This document shows, piece by piece, positions 1 through 9,784 of a stretch of 64,000 nt of DNA (the stretch's first letter is position 1; each line of letters begins with the position of its first letter). The notes beneath the pieces were generated by a model. That model saw only the letters and a list, made by a program, of their open reading frames with translations. It had not been told where the DNA came from and searched no databases. The stretch lies in the NCBI GenBank assembly GCA_951394045.1, contig OX595999.1:1674001-1738000 (forward strand), given 5' to 3'. The position numbers and the translations under genes were made by a program. The DNA comes from Nitzschia sp. DOCU1 (Eukaryota > Bacillariophyta > Bacillariophyceae > Bacillariales > Bacillariaceae).

Positions 1-2937
1 ACAGCTGGAGGTGTCGTCGAGACACACCGCGAAGTAAAAATCCAGTTTAAACTTCCGGAATTTCATGCCAATAGGGTGATTGAATGGGTCTTCCAGGTGA
101 CATCCGACCTTGGCAACTACGACATGATCATTGGCAGAGATCTTCTGCGAGAACTAGGTGTCAAGTTCGACTTCAAGACAAGGGAAGTCGAATGGGACTC
201 AGCTGCTATAGCAATGAAGATATATGGCGAGACGCCCGACGAAGACGCCTGGCAGGCCGACGCAGATGGTGGTGCCAAGTCTATTAAACAAATCTTAGAC
301 GCTAAATATGCCCCAGCGGACATTCCGCAGAAAATCTCCGAGATGGACCATCTGTCGGAAGAAGATAAATCCGCCCTCGAGACGCTTCTTCAGAAACATG
401 AGACGCTCCTTGACGGCACGCTCGGCACTTGGAAAGGCGAGCCCTATGATATCGAGCTAAAGCCTAATGTCACGCCATATCATGCGAGGCCATATCCAGT
501 GCCGAAGGCATATGAACAGACGCTACGCGACGAGGTCGATCGCCTCTGCGCAGTCGGCGTACTAAAGAAAGTTAACCGCTCTGAATGGGCGGCACCGTCG
601 TTCATCATACCAAAGAAGGACAAGACGGTACGATTCATAAACGACTTTCGCGAGCTCAACAAGCGAATCAAGCGGAAGCCATTCCCGCTACCAAAGATAC
701 AAGAGCTACTGTTAAAACTAGAAGGTTTTCAGTACGCTACTAGTTTAGACCTAAACATGGGCTACTACCATGTGGAACTTAGTCCGAACGCAAAGAAACT
801 TTGCACTCTCGTCTTCCCATGGGGAAAATATGAGATGCAGCGACTACCTATGGGACTCAGCAATAGCCCCGATATCTTCCAGGAAAAGATGTCGTCGCTG
901 TTCGCAGACCTAGAGTACATACGTACGTACATAGACGATCTTCTAGTACTTACTAAGGGTAGTTACCTAGACCACCTAGAGAAACTCGACGTGGTACTAC
1001 AACGTCTGAAAGACACGGGACTCAAGGTGAACATCAAGAAGTCCTTCTTCGCGAAAGCGGAGCTCGAATACCTTGGCTACTGGATTACCCGCGACGGCAT
1101 CCAACCAGTAGCAACCAAAGTGCAAGCAATCCAAGCCATGCTCGCACCGCGCAATAAAAAGGAACTACGCGCTTTCATCGGTATCGTGAATTATTATCGC
1201 GACATGTGGGTGCGCCGTTCGCACATCCTCGCCCCGCTCGCATCACTTACGTCGAAAACAGCTAAGTGGGAGTGGACCGGCGCGCACCAAGAGGCATTTG
1301 ACACGATGAAGAAAATAATAAGTAAGGAGGTTCTCCTAACTTACCCGAACTTTCATCTACCGTTTGATATACATACTGACGCGAGCGACACGCAGCTTGG
1401 CGCGGTCATCTCGCAGAACGGTAAGCCTATCGCGTTCTATAGTCGCAAACTCAATCCCGCGCAGACACGGTATACTACTACCGAGCGGGAACTACTAGCT
1501 ATTGTAGAGACACTCAAGGAGTTCCGTACGATTCTCCTAGGTCAACAGATTCGCGTCTACACCGACCACAAGAATCTAACCTATAAAAACTTCAATACCG
1601 AACGCGTTATGCGCTGGCGACTCATCCTCGAAGAGTATGGTCCCGAACTCGTCTACGTTCGAGGTGAGACGAATGTAGTAGCGGACGCTCTTAGTCGACT
1701 TGGTAAGGACGAAAAGCCCTTTACCGAGGCCAATTTCGCAGAGTACTTTGGGGGCGACGAACTACCTGAAAGCGTCTTCCCCCTTACCTACAAGTACATT
1801 ATGCGACATCAGCGAAAAGATACCGCGCTGCTCCAAAAGGCAGCGTTGGACAGTAGATATAGTGTAAAGGTTTTTCGTGGGGGCGGTAAGAAACGTCCTC
1901 TAGTAGTTAGAGATGGTGAGATAGTTATTCCGCAGTCACTCCAACGCCGATGCGTTGAGTGGTACCACGAGACACTGTGTCATCCGGGCGAGACCCGAAC
2001 AGAGCACACGATTCGGCAGCACTTCTACTGGAAAGGACTGCGAGCCGATGTCGTCGATATCTGCAAAAAATGCAGGTTGTGCCAATTAACAAAACGCAAG
2101 ACCCTTAAGTACGGGCACCTACCAATTAAGGAACCCGAGAGCGAACCTTGGGAAATCCTATGTGTCGATCTCATAGGCCCCTACTCGATTAACCAGGGTA
2201 AACGAAATAAGGGTAAACAGAAACAACTCGAGCTTTGGTGCCTTACCATGATTGATCCGGCAACTGGCTGGTTTGAGATGGTTCGCGTACCCAATAAAGA
2301 GGCTTTTAGTATCGCCGAATTAGCCGAAAAGACGTGGTTCACGAGATACCCGTGGCCGCAACAGGTTATTTATGACCGCGGTACGGAGTTCATGGGCGAA
2401 TTCCGGCGAATGGTCAAGGAAGACTACGGCGTGCTTGCGCGCCCAATCACTGCGAGGAATCCGCAGGCGAACGCAATACTCGAACGAGTACACCAAACTA
2501 TCGGGAACATGATTCGTACGTTTGAACTGCAGCACTCAGACGATACAGTCGGACTCGATGGAATCCTGGCAGCCGTGATGTTCGCCGTTCGCGCGACATA
2601 CCACACTACGCTACAGGCTACGCCGATGCAACTAGTATTCGGTAGAGATGCTATTCTCAACACCCGCTTCGAAGCTAATTGGAAGCTCATCCGTGAGCGC
2701 AAGATGCAACGCATTGCGAAGAACAATGCGGCAGAAAACAAAACGCGATTGCCGTATGAGTATCGCGCAGGCCAACAGATCATGATCAAGCAGGACCAAC
2801 AACGTAAGTTCGGTGCTAACCCCTACGATGGTCCGTATCCAATCGTCGCCGTGAATGACAACGGTACAGTACGTATCCAGAAGGGTGCCGTTACTCAGAC
2901 TTGGAACATTCGTAACATACATCCGTATCATAGTTAA
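1..2937 (+). CDS. Ty3/gypsy Pol polyprotein, 5'-partial
   Basis: This is the polyprotein that copies and integrates the element. The frame is already open at base 1 and the start is outside the window. In order: the end of a retropepsin-like protease (IIGRDLL near 130), reverse transcriptase with LPMGLSNSP (about 847-873) and the catalytic YIDDLL (about 928-945), RNase H with HTDAS near 1375 and TERELLAI near 1480, an HHCC zinc finger (about 1970-2085), then an integrase core with D in CVDLIGPY, D in DRGTEF and E in ILERVHQ. All catalytic residues I could check are present. No chromodomain is evident after the integrase. The frame ends HPYHS-stop. Codon use is A/C-rich compared with nearby genes, as expected for a mobile element. 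Confidence 0.93.
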   Translation, partial: TAGGVVETHREVKIQFKLPEFHANRVIEWVFQVTSDLGNYDMIIGRDLLRELGVKFDFKTREVEWDSAAIAMKIYGETPDEDAWQADADGGAKSIKQILDAKYAPADIPQKISEMDHLSEEDKSALETLLQKHETLLDGTLGTWKGEPYDIELKPNVTPYHARPYPVPKAYEQTLRDEVDRLCAVGVLKKVNRSEWAAPSFIIPKKDKTVRFINDFRELNKRIKRKPFPLPKIQELLLKLEGFQYATSLDLNMGYYHVELSPNAKKLCTLVFPWGKYEMQRLPMGLSNSPDIFQEKMSSLFADLEYIRTYIDDLLVLTKGSYLDHLEKLDVVLQRLKDTGLKVNIKKSFFAKAELEYLGYWITRDGIQPVATKVQAIQAMLAPRNKKELRAFIGIVNYYRDMWVRRSHILAPLASLTSKTAKWEWTGAHQEAFDTMKKIISKEVLLTYPNFHLPFDIHTDASDTQLGAVISQNGKPIAFYSRKLNPAQTRYTTTERELLAIVETLKEFRTILLGQQIRVYTDHKNLTYKNFNTERVMRWRLILEEYGPELVYVRGETNVVADALSRLGKDEKPFTEANFAEYFGGDELPESVFPLTYKYIMRHQRKDTALLQKAALDSRYSVKVFRGGGKKRPLVVRDGEIVIPQSLQRRCVEWYHETLCHPGETRTEHTIRQHFYWKGLRADVVDICKKCRLCQLTKRKTLKYGHLPIKEPESEPWEILCVDLIGPYSINQGKRNKGKQKQLELWCLTMIDPATGWFEMVRVPNKEAFSIAELAEKTWFTRYPWPQQVIYDRGTEFMGEFRRMVKEDYGVLARPITARNPQANAILERVHQTIGNMIRTFELQHSDDTVGLDGILAAVMFAVRATYHTTLQATPMQLVFGRDAILNTRFEANWKLIRERKMQRIAKNNAAENKTRLPYEYRAGQQIMIKQDQQRKFGANPYDGPYPIVAVNDNGTVRIQKGAVTQTWNIRNIHPYHS

Positions 2938-3053
2938 GTCCTGTCCCTCCGTCATGGGGGCGGGTGCAGTACACTGCTTTGCACGTCGACTCCTTCGAAT
3001 GATTGTAGTCCAAAATTATTAGTCTACTTAGTCATGTGCGACATCATGTGTGA

Positions 3054-3158
3054 TGACGTAGCATGACGAAAGCGTTGCGCGCGGACGCGGACGCTAGGCC
3101 GGTCTCGGACATCCTCGGACAGGCCCATAACCTATTGACGTCACCGACGACGTGACGT
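3054..3158. promoter_or_regulatory. cluster of CRE-like TGACGT sites in the LTR
   Basis: Three bZIP-type cores lie within about 105 bp: TGACGTA at 3054-3060, a perfect TGACGTCA palindrome at 3136-3143, and TGACGT at 3153-3158. In Phaeodactylum, TGACGT-type elements mediate CO2/cAMP-responsive transcription. Whether these sites work in this element is inference. Confidence 0.4.
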
Positions 3159-3617
3159 TGCACGACACAGGCATCGCGCATGACTCCTGCTGGTCGAATG
3201 CCGATGAGATCCTAGTGTCAATGCCACCTAAGATCTGGCACCTCGATGACATTGCGGTGACTATACTTTATTCCAGAGTAGCTGACGACGTCCAAAGAAC
3301 CCTAAGTACAACGTCGTAGCTAATCTACTACAAGATGCATCAACCTCCTGTTCGGATTGTTGTCGATGCATGTCAAAGGTCTCGACTCTACTAGAACTAC
3401 GAGAGCCTACGAGACAACTTGCATGAGAAATACATCTAGTTTTTAACTTAGCCATAATTTTTTCACAACTATTTCGATCCTACAAACGACGTAGTGCACG
3501 AAAAATTAATAAAAGAGAGGGGGAGGGGGGTCAAGAGTCACATTGGGGGTACCTGCTAGATTCGATGACAGACATGTTTCAGAGATGATAAAGTTCAAAT
3601 TGTCCATACACTTTATC

Positions 3618-3644
3618 CGAGCATGAATGTATCATTCATGCTCG
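3618..3644. repeat. perfect 12-bp inverted repeat with 3-nt loop
   Basis: The arms 3618-3629 and 3633-3644 are exact reverse complements around TAT (core GCATGAATG). It could form a strong hairpin in the LTR transcript or be a dimeric protein site. Nothing in it codes. Confidence 0.7.
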
Positions 3645-4120
3645 CTATGGTTGCCGCCAAGATACAAGATTGAGAGTATGATAGGATCGATTCCTTCAAC
3701 GTCGGTCCACGACTGATTCTCGCCATAGAGCGGTAAAGATACCCACCCATCCACCCACCCTCCAAACATCAAGAGTCGACCAGCCTCGGTCGACATATCG
3801 ATGCTACTCTTGCGCGGCATTTTTGAAACGTGTTATGCGCTCTCCGGCAAGCTTACCTGGTGGCCAAAGAAAGAAAACTCCCTCCGAGCGGAATCTTGCA
3901 ACTGACGATTGAGTCGTGTTGGATGGAACAGACCGTATGACACGATTGACTCATTTGGCTACCTACACTGAACATGTGTGACAAGCTGCCTGGCGCGGAA
4001 ATACATAGGGCTCGGCCGCACTTTTCATTGTCTATGCGTGCGCTTATCTGGTACTGGTAGGTGTGGCTAAACCTCGTAATCCGTTCTAGCACTCGTTAAA
4101 TTGAGTGGCTTGAAAATAAT

Positions 4121-4166
4121 CCGATTGAATCAGTTTCAATCGGTGTGAAACGTATTTCAATCGGTG
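4121..4166. promoter_or_regulatory. repeated TTTCAATCGGTG boxes before the LTR TATA box
   Basis: TTTCAATCGGTG occurs at 4134-4145 and again at 4155-4166, a 21-bp spacing. CCGATTGAA at 4121-4129 is the inverted form of the first copy. The group ends about 30 bp before TATATAA (4197), the position expected for U3 enhancer elements. Confidence 0.5.
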
Positions 4167-4249
4167 CGGCGCACGTTCGATTCGATTCGCATATGTTATA
4201 TAAGAGGTTGCGCGAGGCAATAAATCATGTAGTCACGATTGGGACAACA

Positions 4250-5013
4250 TGACGACGGAATTCGTTATGGATGTTTCGCACGCCATTCGTTGCAAAGAGG
4301 ACCAATCAGGCTCACGAATGTCCATACCACGCATGCCACACACGAATACCCCACGCCCCTGTAAATGTTGATGTTATGGAAATCGGACTGTTGGGCACCC
4401 ATCAATACCGGTAGTTCCGGAGCATGTCCCTGCATCACAAAATGCATCGCACTTTACCGACTTAAAACAACCACCATGGACCTTCCGATGTTTGGCTGTT
4501 CTACCGGTATTTTCTGGCCCTTCAATGCAGCATTGTGGTGATTCCTACCGCCAAAGCTTGTTCTCTCTACTAGTTTGCTGGTTCCTCGTATATCGTGGCA
4601 AACCAAACACCTCAGAATTTCGATTCTGCTGCAACTTCTTATTGAACATGAATAGTCCAGAATAGTCCGCTCTTCAATATCGTTCTTCGACTATTGTATT
4701 TCTCCTTTGCAAGCGATCAAGCTTTTGCTGCTACAGGAGAGGCCCCCCTGGGCTAGAGCTCTACCTACCGGTAGATGCCCGTCCGTCCTGATAGAGGCTG
4801 CCTGCCTTCTCTTGTTGCTACGAGCCTAGGACCGTGATCGGGTGTTGTTGTTTTTGCCCCTTCCAAAGGTTTATGCCCGATATTCAGGTCGTAGCACAGA
4901 TAAAAGTATCGTCGGTCCTCATCAGAGTGTCTACTAGGCCACACTCTAAAGTAGCACGCTGTTGTTGACCTGCGTAGAGAAACTTCCTCTTCAAAGAAAC
5001 CAGCCCCGTGCGT
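4250..5013. other. intergenic, no gene seen
   Basis: Downstream of the retrotransposon and past the 3' end of the TIP41-like gene. Only short open frames occur. It contains ACCGGT palindromes (for example about 4502 and 4769) and short CTAG-rich stretches like other gaps here. Confidence 0.6.
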
Positions 5014-6564
5014 CTACACCATTGGCTGATACACTAGTTCCGCGTGAGCCGAAATTTCGTCGGGGAGATCCACAAGAGGCAATCGTTGCAGCAACTGTGC
5101 AAAGGCAGCCGCTTCTTGAGGCTGTTGCTGTTGCTCATCAAACGTCCAAGCCTTGACATTGTCGGGCAAACCTCGAGAAGCCAACTCGTTCCAAGCACAT
5201 TCGCGCCAGCTAACGTCCCGATAAATCTTTCGTGCGTCACGGTTATCCTTATCGGATGCCGTCAATTCCACCAATACTCGAGTCTCTCGGACACGAAGCA
5301 AGACTTGATCAACTCTGATGAATAATTGCGTCAAGACGTAGATACAAGTGGGCATGACGCGGAGTTTGAGAGTATACTGCATTTGACCATTATCATGCAT
5401 GTCATCTTCCACCAAGTGGAGTGAATCAAAAAAGAGAATGGGAACGGATCTATCCATCAAGAGATGCATGGGCATGCCGGATGCTTGCAAGGGTTTCCAA
5501 TGTGCGTCGGACGCAATGGTAGTATCCGTATAAGGAGAACTATAGGTCCAATCGTAGTGGAACGTAGTAGACGTGATCCCTTCTGCTCCATCGTCATTCT
5601 TAGTCTTTTGTTTCCAAAGCATGGCATCCGAGGATTCTAGAACACTGACCCCCCTGGACGAAGAGACTGATTTTGTTTCCATCGGCGGAAGGCCTCCTTC
5701 TTCCGCCTGGCTAGAGGAGGGCCATGGAATGGCCTGATGAGCCGACGCCCAGTCTTTTAAAAAGTCCATGGCAGTCCAGGAAAGCAGTATTGTCGATGCA
5801 GCGTCATTCGCCACCCCAGTATACTCCAATGCAGTATACGCATGCGGGAATACCATTTCGGGAAGAGCCAATTGTCGTTTTCCTTGAATCTTTATGGCGT
5901 CGCGATGGCAATATTGACTGGCAGGTTCTAATTCCCCCACAGCTTGTTCTAACCACGTGGCGTCTCCAATCGAACCTTGAGAAGTTCCAATGTTCCAACC
6001 CCCCAAGGAAATTCCTATTACCAGGTCATTATCCATCATCAAAGGACGTGCCCCATGCAAATCGAGGTTGGGATGCAAATGCCGACGCCGGGATGGAACA
6101 CAAATCGTAGATTTCCAGGGCGGGATAATGGCATCGCCCGCTGGGAGATCGGTTTCTTGCAAACGAGAAATCTTCCAGCTTTCATCGGTCCCAGCTGTTG
6201 TGAGCCATGCCGTCACTTGCAGCACAGACAATGCCGACGAATCGTGTGTGGTCCATACTTGAAACGTAACCATAACATCATTATCAATGTCCGACGATTC
6301 CACGACGACGACTTTCAGAGATTGTGACGGCAACACTTGAAACTCTCGAATTTCAACTCTAAAAGGCTCGGCAGATCGACGACAGCCATATGTGGACTTG
6401 CATTCGAATCCATGTGTGGTGACACCGTCTTTATGAATCCACGTAAACCCCGCGTCCCCAGTCGTGAGTTTCAGGAATTCTTCCTTCAAACACTCCAAAC
6501 TCTGCGAGGCTTGTTGCCACTGGACAAGCCAAGAGCCATAAAAACTAGTCACTACCTCTTCCAT
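5014..6564 (-). CDS. TIP41-like protein with N-terminal NTF2/SnoaL-like domain
   Basis: One 516-residue frame without introns. Residues about 1-150 look like an NTF2/SnoaL fold (FTWIHKDG near the start, WKISRLQETDLP at the end). Residues about 185-490 match TIP41/TIPRL: GWNIGTSQGSI, LPEMVF, FHYDWTYSSPYTD, ILFFDSLHLVEDDMHDNG, LKLRVMPTCIYV, RVDQVLLRVRETRV and IYRDVSWRE line up with the conserved TIP41 core. TIP41 proteins bind PP2A-type phosphatase catalytic subunits and act in TOR signalling. The usual length is about 270 residues, so the extra N-terminal domain and an insert before the WTYSSPY segment are unusual. The ATG used is the first in frame. Phosphatase regulation is inferred from family membership. 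Confidence 0.85.
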   Translation of the reverse strand: MEEVVTSFYGSWLVQWQQASQSLECLKEEFLKLTTGDAGFTWIHKDGVTTHGFECKSTYGCRRSAEPFRVEIREFQVLPSQSLKVVVVESSDIDNDVMVTFQVWTTHDSSALSVLQVTAWLTTAGTDESWKISRLQETDLPAGDAIIPPWKSTICVPSRRRHLHPNLDLHGARPLMMDNDLVIGISLGGWNIGTSQGSIGDATWLEQAVGELEPASQYCHRDAIKIQGKRQLALPEMVFPHAYTALEYTGVANDAASTILLSWTAMDFLKDWASAHQAIPWPSSSQAEEGGLPPMETKSVSSSRGVSVLESSDAMLWKQKTKNDDGAEGITSTTFHYDWTYSSPYTDTTIASDAHWKPLQASGMPMHLLMDRSVPILFFDSLHLVEDDMHDNGQMQYTLKLRVMPTCIYVLTQLFIRVDQVLLRVRETRVLVELTASDKDNRDARKIYRDVSWRECAWNELASRGLPDNVKAWTFDEQQQQPQEAAAFAQLLQRLPLVDLPDEISAHAELVYQPMV

Positions 6565-7049
6565 GGTTCTTTCGTCTTATGGACAGAAGTAGAAGAGAGA
6601 GATTCAAAGGCTGTTTACACTCTTCCGATTGCCCGATGGCATGGGTCTCGTCATGGTGAAAAACGAATGGCGGCCAGCATTTATGACCGATGACGTCATT
6701 TTGGTCATTGTAGTCGATTCTAGCGGACCGCGCGCTATTGGTTCGTCCAACCATCCACGCCAAATGGGTGTTTCCCTTCCATCCCCTACTACTCTAGAGA
6801 GGAGCCAATGAAAGTCCCGCTAAAACAACCACCATATCTAACCTAGCTAATACTGCTCTCAATCTACTAGTCAATAACCTTCTCCCTCTACTTTTTCATA
6901 CCAGGCTGAGGAAGTTTTGCTGCCTGCCTTGTTAAAGTTCCAAAAGAGCGCCCATGTGATTCCGGTTATCGTCTTCCTTGAAATGACTCATCTAGCTAGT
7001 GCGGTGGTGCGCACAACAATGATACGCTAGCTACCTAGTAGCCAGTTGT
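6565..7049. promoter_or_regulatory. TIP41-like promoter region with a perfect CRE
   Basis: This 485-bp gap separates the TIP41-like start from the 3' end of the GH18 gene, both on the minus strand. A TGACGTCA palindrome lies at 6691-6698, about 127 bp upstream of the TIP41-like ATG. The rest is CTAG-rich (about 6842-6872 and 6988-7042) with no convincing gene. Confidence 0.5.
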
Positions 7050-8370
7050 CTACAATTCGTTGTTGCCGTCGTTTCTCTCACAATCATCTCGAATCAACAC
7101 GGGCCAATCTCGACTTTTCGCGGCCACGGCCATGGCCGATACCATGACTCCTCCAGGAGCATCCACCGATACGGCATCTTGTCCCAATTCCCATACAAAA
7201 ACACCCCCTAATCCACGTTCATAGACATAACTCATTTTTTCACGGACAACCTTGGGACAATCCCATTGATAGCCTTGAAAGGCTACCTCCAAGGAATCAG
7301 CCAAATTCGAAACGGACGCCAACTGGGGTTTCATGGCAACAATATTGGTAGTGGCAAAATCCACGAGCAATTGATCCACCATTTCTTTATAGGTAGCCGT
7401 AACGCTGGGATCGTCCCAGCGGGAACCATACAGAGGAATTCCCAACCAAATCTTGTGGGAAGGACACTGGGATTCCAACAAGACTTTCAAGGCATGATGC
7501 GTATGTCCCAACCGAATGACATGATTGCTCATGTCCGCAATCGTATCGGCAGGCAACAGAGGACTGTCATAGACCATTAAATTGATGCGATCCACCAACT
7601 GGTAAGCCCAAGCCGGAAAGACTTGATTGACATGCAAGGGCAAACTGATTTTGAGACCCGCTTGATGCCAAACTTTACTAGCCTCTTTGAGAAATTTCAA
7701 AAATATTTCTTGTTCTGCTCGAGTCGCCATTCCCGCAAGCCAATCCAAGTCGATTCCATAAATTCCTTCGCGGGCGCTAATAGCAAAAGTACGACTAAAA
7801 GTGAGCAGGAACCGCAATACAAAAACGGTGTGCATACATATGCTTCCAGACTCACCATAATCGAATCATGGATTGAAGAAATCGTTGTCGTTTGGATGCA
7901 TCTTGACAAATTTGTTGCCAATGTTTGGTCCGTCCAGCCCCACCCACCGTAATCCAAAGCTTTAGTTTGGGATTGTAGGCCGCCTTGGCCGCCTTTACGA
8001 GTTCATAATGTTGTTGTTGAAGACAACATCCACCCACCATTCCTCGTGAATGAATTTCGACACTAAACAAAATCAAATCGTTCAACATGGGAAGTGTCTC
8101 GTTCAAATTCATGCCAAGGACGCGATAGTCGGGCAAGTAGCCAGCAATTTGGATATCGTCGACTTGAGAAGCATAGAGTTTTACTTTGCCGTCGACAGGA
8201 CTATCACTTTTAGGACTCGTGGAAGGTGAAGAAACGGGCGAAAAGAGGGCTCGACCACCTACAAACAGCACCACCACGACCGCCCAGCAACAGACGATTA
8301 CGAGTCGATTGTTGTACTTGGACTTGCCGCCGCTCTTCTTGTTCTTGCTGGATTTAAACGGGGACGGCAT
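7050..8370 (-). CDS. GH18 chitinase-like protein, catalytic motif lost
   Basis: Two exons, 8370-7856 and 7794-7050, joined across a 61-bp GTGAGT...AG intron (7795-7855), give 419 residues. A second in-frame acceptor would start exon 2 at 7776 and drop six residues. A Lys-rich N terminus and a single hydrophobic span (residues about 23-43) make a signal anchor with the domain on the lumenal or outer side. The GH18 barrel is seen in VDDIQIAGYLPDYR, LKLWITVGG, GIYGIDLDWLAG, INLMVYDSPLLP, IWLGIPLYGSRW and GLGGVFVWELGQD. The signature DxxDxDxE reads YGIDLDWL: the first Asp is Tyr and the catalytic Glu is Leu. It is probably a glycan-binding pseudo-enzyme rather than a chitinase. Confidence 0.8.
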
Positions 8371-8822
8371 TGTTGTTCTTGCTGTTGTCAGTGAGCTATC
8401 AAACTACCTAACTAGCTGCTTCTGACGTCTTTCGAATGACCTCGCCAATAGTAGCAGCAACAGCAACAAGCGTCGACCACAGTTCTCATGCAACAGCCCC
8501 CGCCCATTTTTGTGCATGAAACAAACATCCATCATGGTGATGCGTGGCGGCGGGAGATCCACATCCATCGCGCGTTTTTCGATGTGTCCTCACCACGTGG
8601 AAGCAGAGCATTGAATCGAATCAATCAAAGTAGACCTGGCTGGCGCTCGGGGGCTTATATCTTTCGGCGAATCGGATCCTTGACGCGATCCGGCAAAAAT
8701 TGCATCCACCACCAGATCAGGCATGGCACGACGATGACACCACCTCCAATCCCAAGCCGTCAACCGACGCCATTACTATCAACCACTGCTAGTAGTATAC
8801 TTCCACAGTAGACGTTTGCTCC
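8371..8822. promoter_or_regulatory. divergent promoter region, GH18 and TspO genes
   Basis: 452 bp lie between two divergent starts, so both promoters must be here. It contains a TGACGTC-like site near 8424 and CTAG motifs. A 107-codon open frame within it has low-complexity Pro/His-rich content and no family features, so I take it as noncoding or 5' UTR. Confidence 0.45.
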
Positions 8823-9778
8823 ATGAAGTTTATCGTCCAACAACTGGCCTTCCTGGCCCTTCTACTACAAGGGCAAATCGGCCCGAGTCATGGATTCCTC
8901 CACTCTTCGGCCGTCGGAAGCGCTTTGGCCGCACAGCAACAATAGGTCTCCGTTTACAAACTATTGCTTTGTATGCACCATCTTCCTCTCGTTTGTATGC
9001 CTCGGAACAAGGCGACAAGGAGACTACGGATGCTGACACCTCCAGCAAAAGCAGCAGTCCTTCCTCCACGACAGCTGCTGGTTTGGATACGGGAGCGATT
9101 GTCAAGTATGTGGCCGCGATTGGAATACAAATGGGTCTTGTCGCGGCTCTTTTTCAAGTTTTGGATCGCATTGTCACGCCCACTGTCAAAATTCCCTTTG
9201 CCGTCAATGGCGTCGGCATGTATGTGTTGGCACTCAAATCACGAGTCTTTAATCCTCTTTCGAATCGTCGACCACAACCATCGACGCAAGAAATTCAAGG
9301 CAATACCCTAAAACGCAAAATGCCAACTTGGACACCCCCTGGTGTGGTCTTTCCCATTGTCTGGCTTCTTCTAATTGGTCCGTTACGTGCCGTCACATCG
9401 GCCATGATTATTCGAGCCAGTGGCGGCAAATATACAACTCCTGCACTACTATCGTTAGTGTTACACTTGTCCATTGGAGATGTTTGGAATACGATTAATA
9501 ATGTCGAACAACGCTATGGGACCTCGGTGTTGGGAGTGGTATGTGTGTGGTTGTCGGCAGCCTTTGCCGCCTATCAATATTCTCAAGTCCTTCCCTTGGC
9601 CGGCAAACTACTGGCGTTGAAATTGATTTGGTTGACCGTGGCCACCTCCTTGATTACACGAACCTGGCAACTCAATCCTAACGACGACGGAACGCTTTCT
9701 CCGTTATTGCCCACCAAGGGGGATGGCAAGGCAGAAACTCAATTTGAATGGTTTAGCGGCGACAGTAGCAAAAAGTAG
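8823..9778 (+). CDS. TspO/MBR family membrane protein (presequence frame unresolved)
   Basis: The body (frame of 8816-9778) is a TspO/MBR protein. PTWTPPGVVFPIVW is the family signature and is followed by hydrophobic helices to about residue 290. TspO proteins bind tetrapyrroles and sterols in outer or plastid-type membranes. The only good start, ATG at 8823, is in another frame. It encodes a signal peptide (MKFIVQQLAFLALLLQG) ending SHG/FLHSS, which resembles the diatom plastid presequence with Phe after the cleavage site, and reaches a stop at 8943-8945. The frames join if a 59-bp intron (GT at 8887, AG at 8945) is removed, although that would delete the Phe. A one-base indel or sequence error is the alternative. 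The domain is certain; the N terminus is not. Confidence 0.7.
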
Positions 9779-9784
9779 ACTTAG

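Larger units (their letters stand above)
1..4249 (+). mobile_element. Ty3/gypsy LTR retrotransposon, 3' part
   Basis: The window opens inside an LTR retrotransposon. A pol frame runs from base 1 to 2937 in the order protease, reverse transcriptase, RNase H, integrase, which is the Ty3/gypsy order. It is followed by a noncoding stretch that looks like a 3' LTR ending near 4249. The 5' LTR, gag and most of the protease lie outside the window, so element length, LTR identity and target-site duplication cannot be judged. No stop interrupts the roughly 979 codons seen, which suggests a young insertion. Confidence 0.85.
2965..4249 (+). repeat. putative 3' LTR of the Ty3/gypsy element
   Basis: The left edge is proposed at TG just after a G-rich run (about 2954-2964) that could be a polypurine tract. 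The right edge is proposed at the CA of GGGACAACA (4249). Near the right end lie a TATATAA box (4197-4203) and AATAAA (4219-4224), as expected for the U3/R part of an LTR. A second purine run at about 3511-3530 is an alternative polypurine tract and would give a shorter LTR. No second LTR is in view, so both edges are provisional. Confidence 0.45.
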
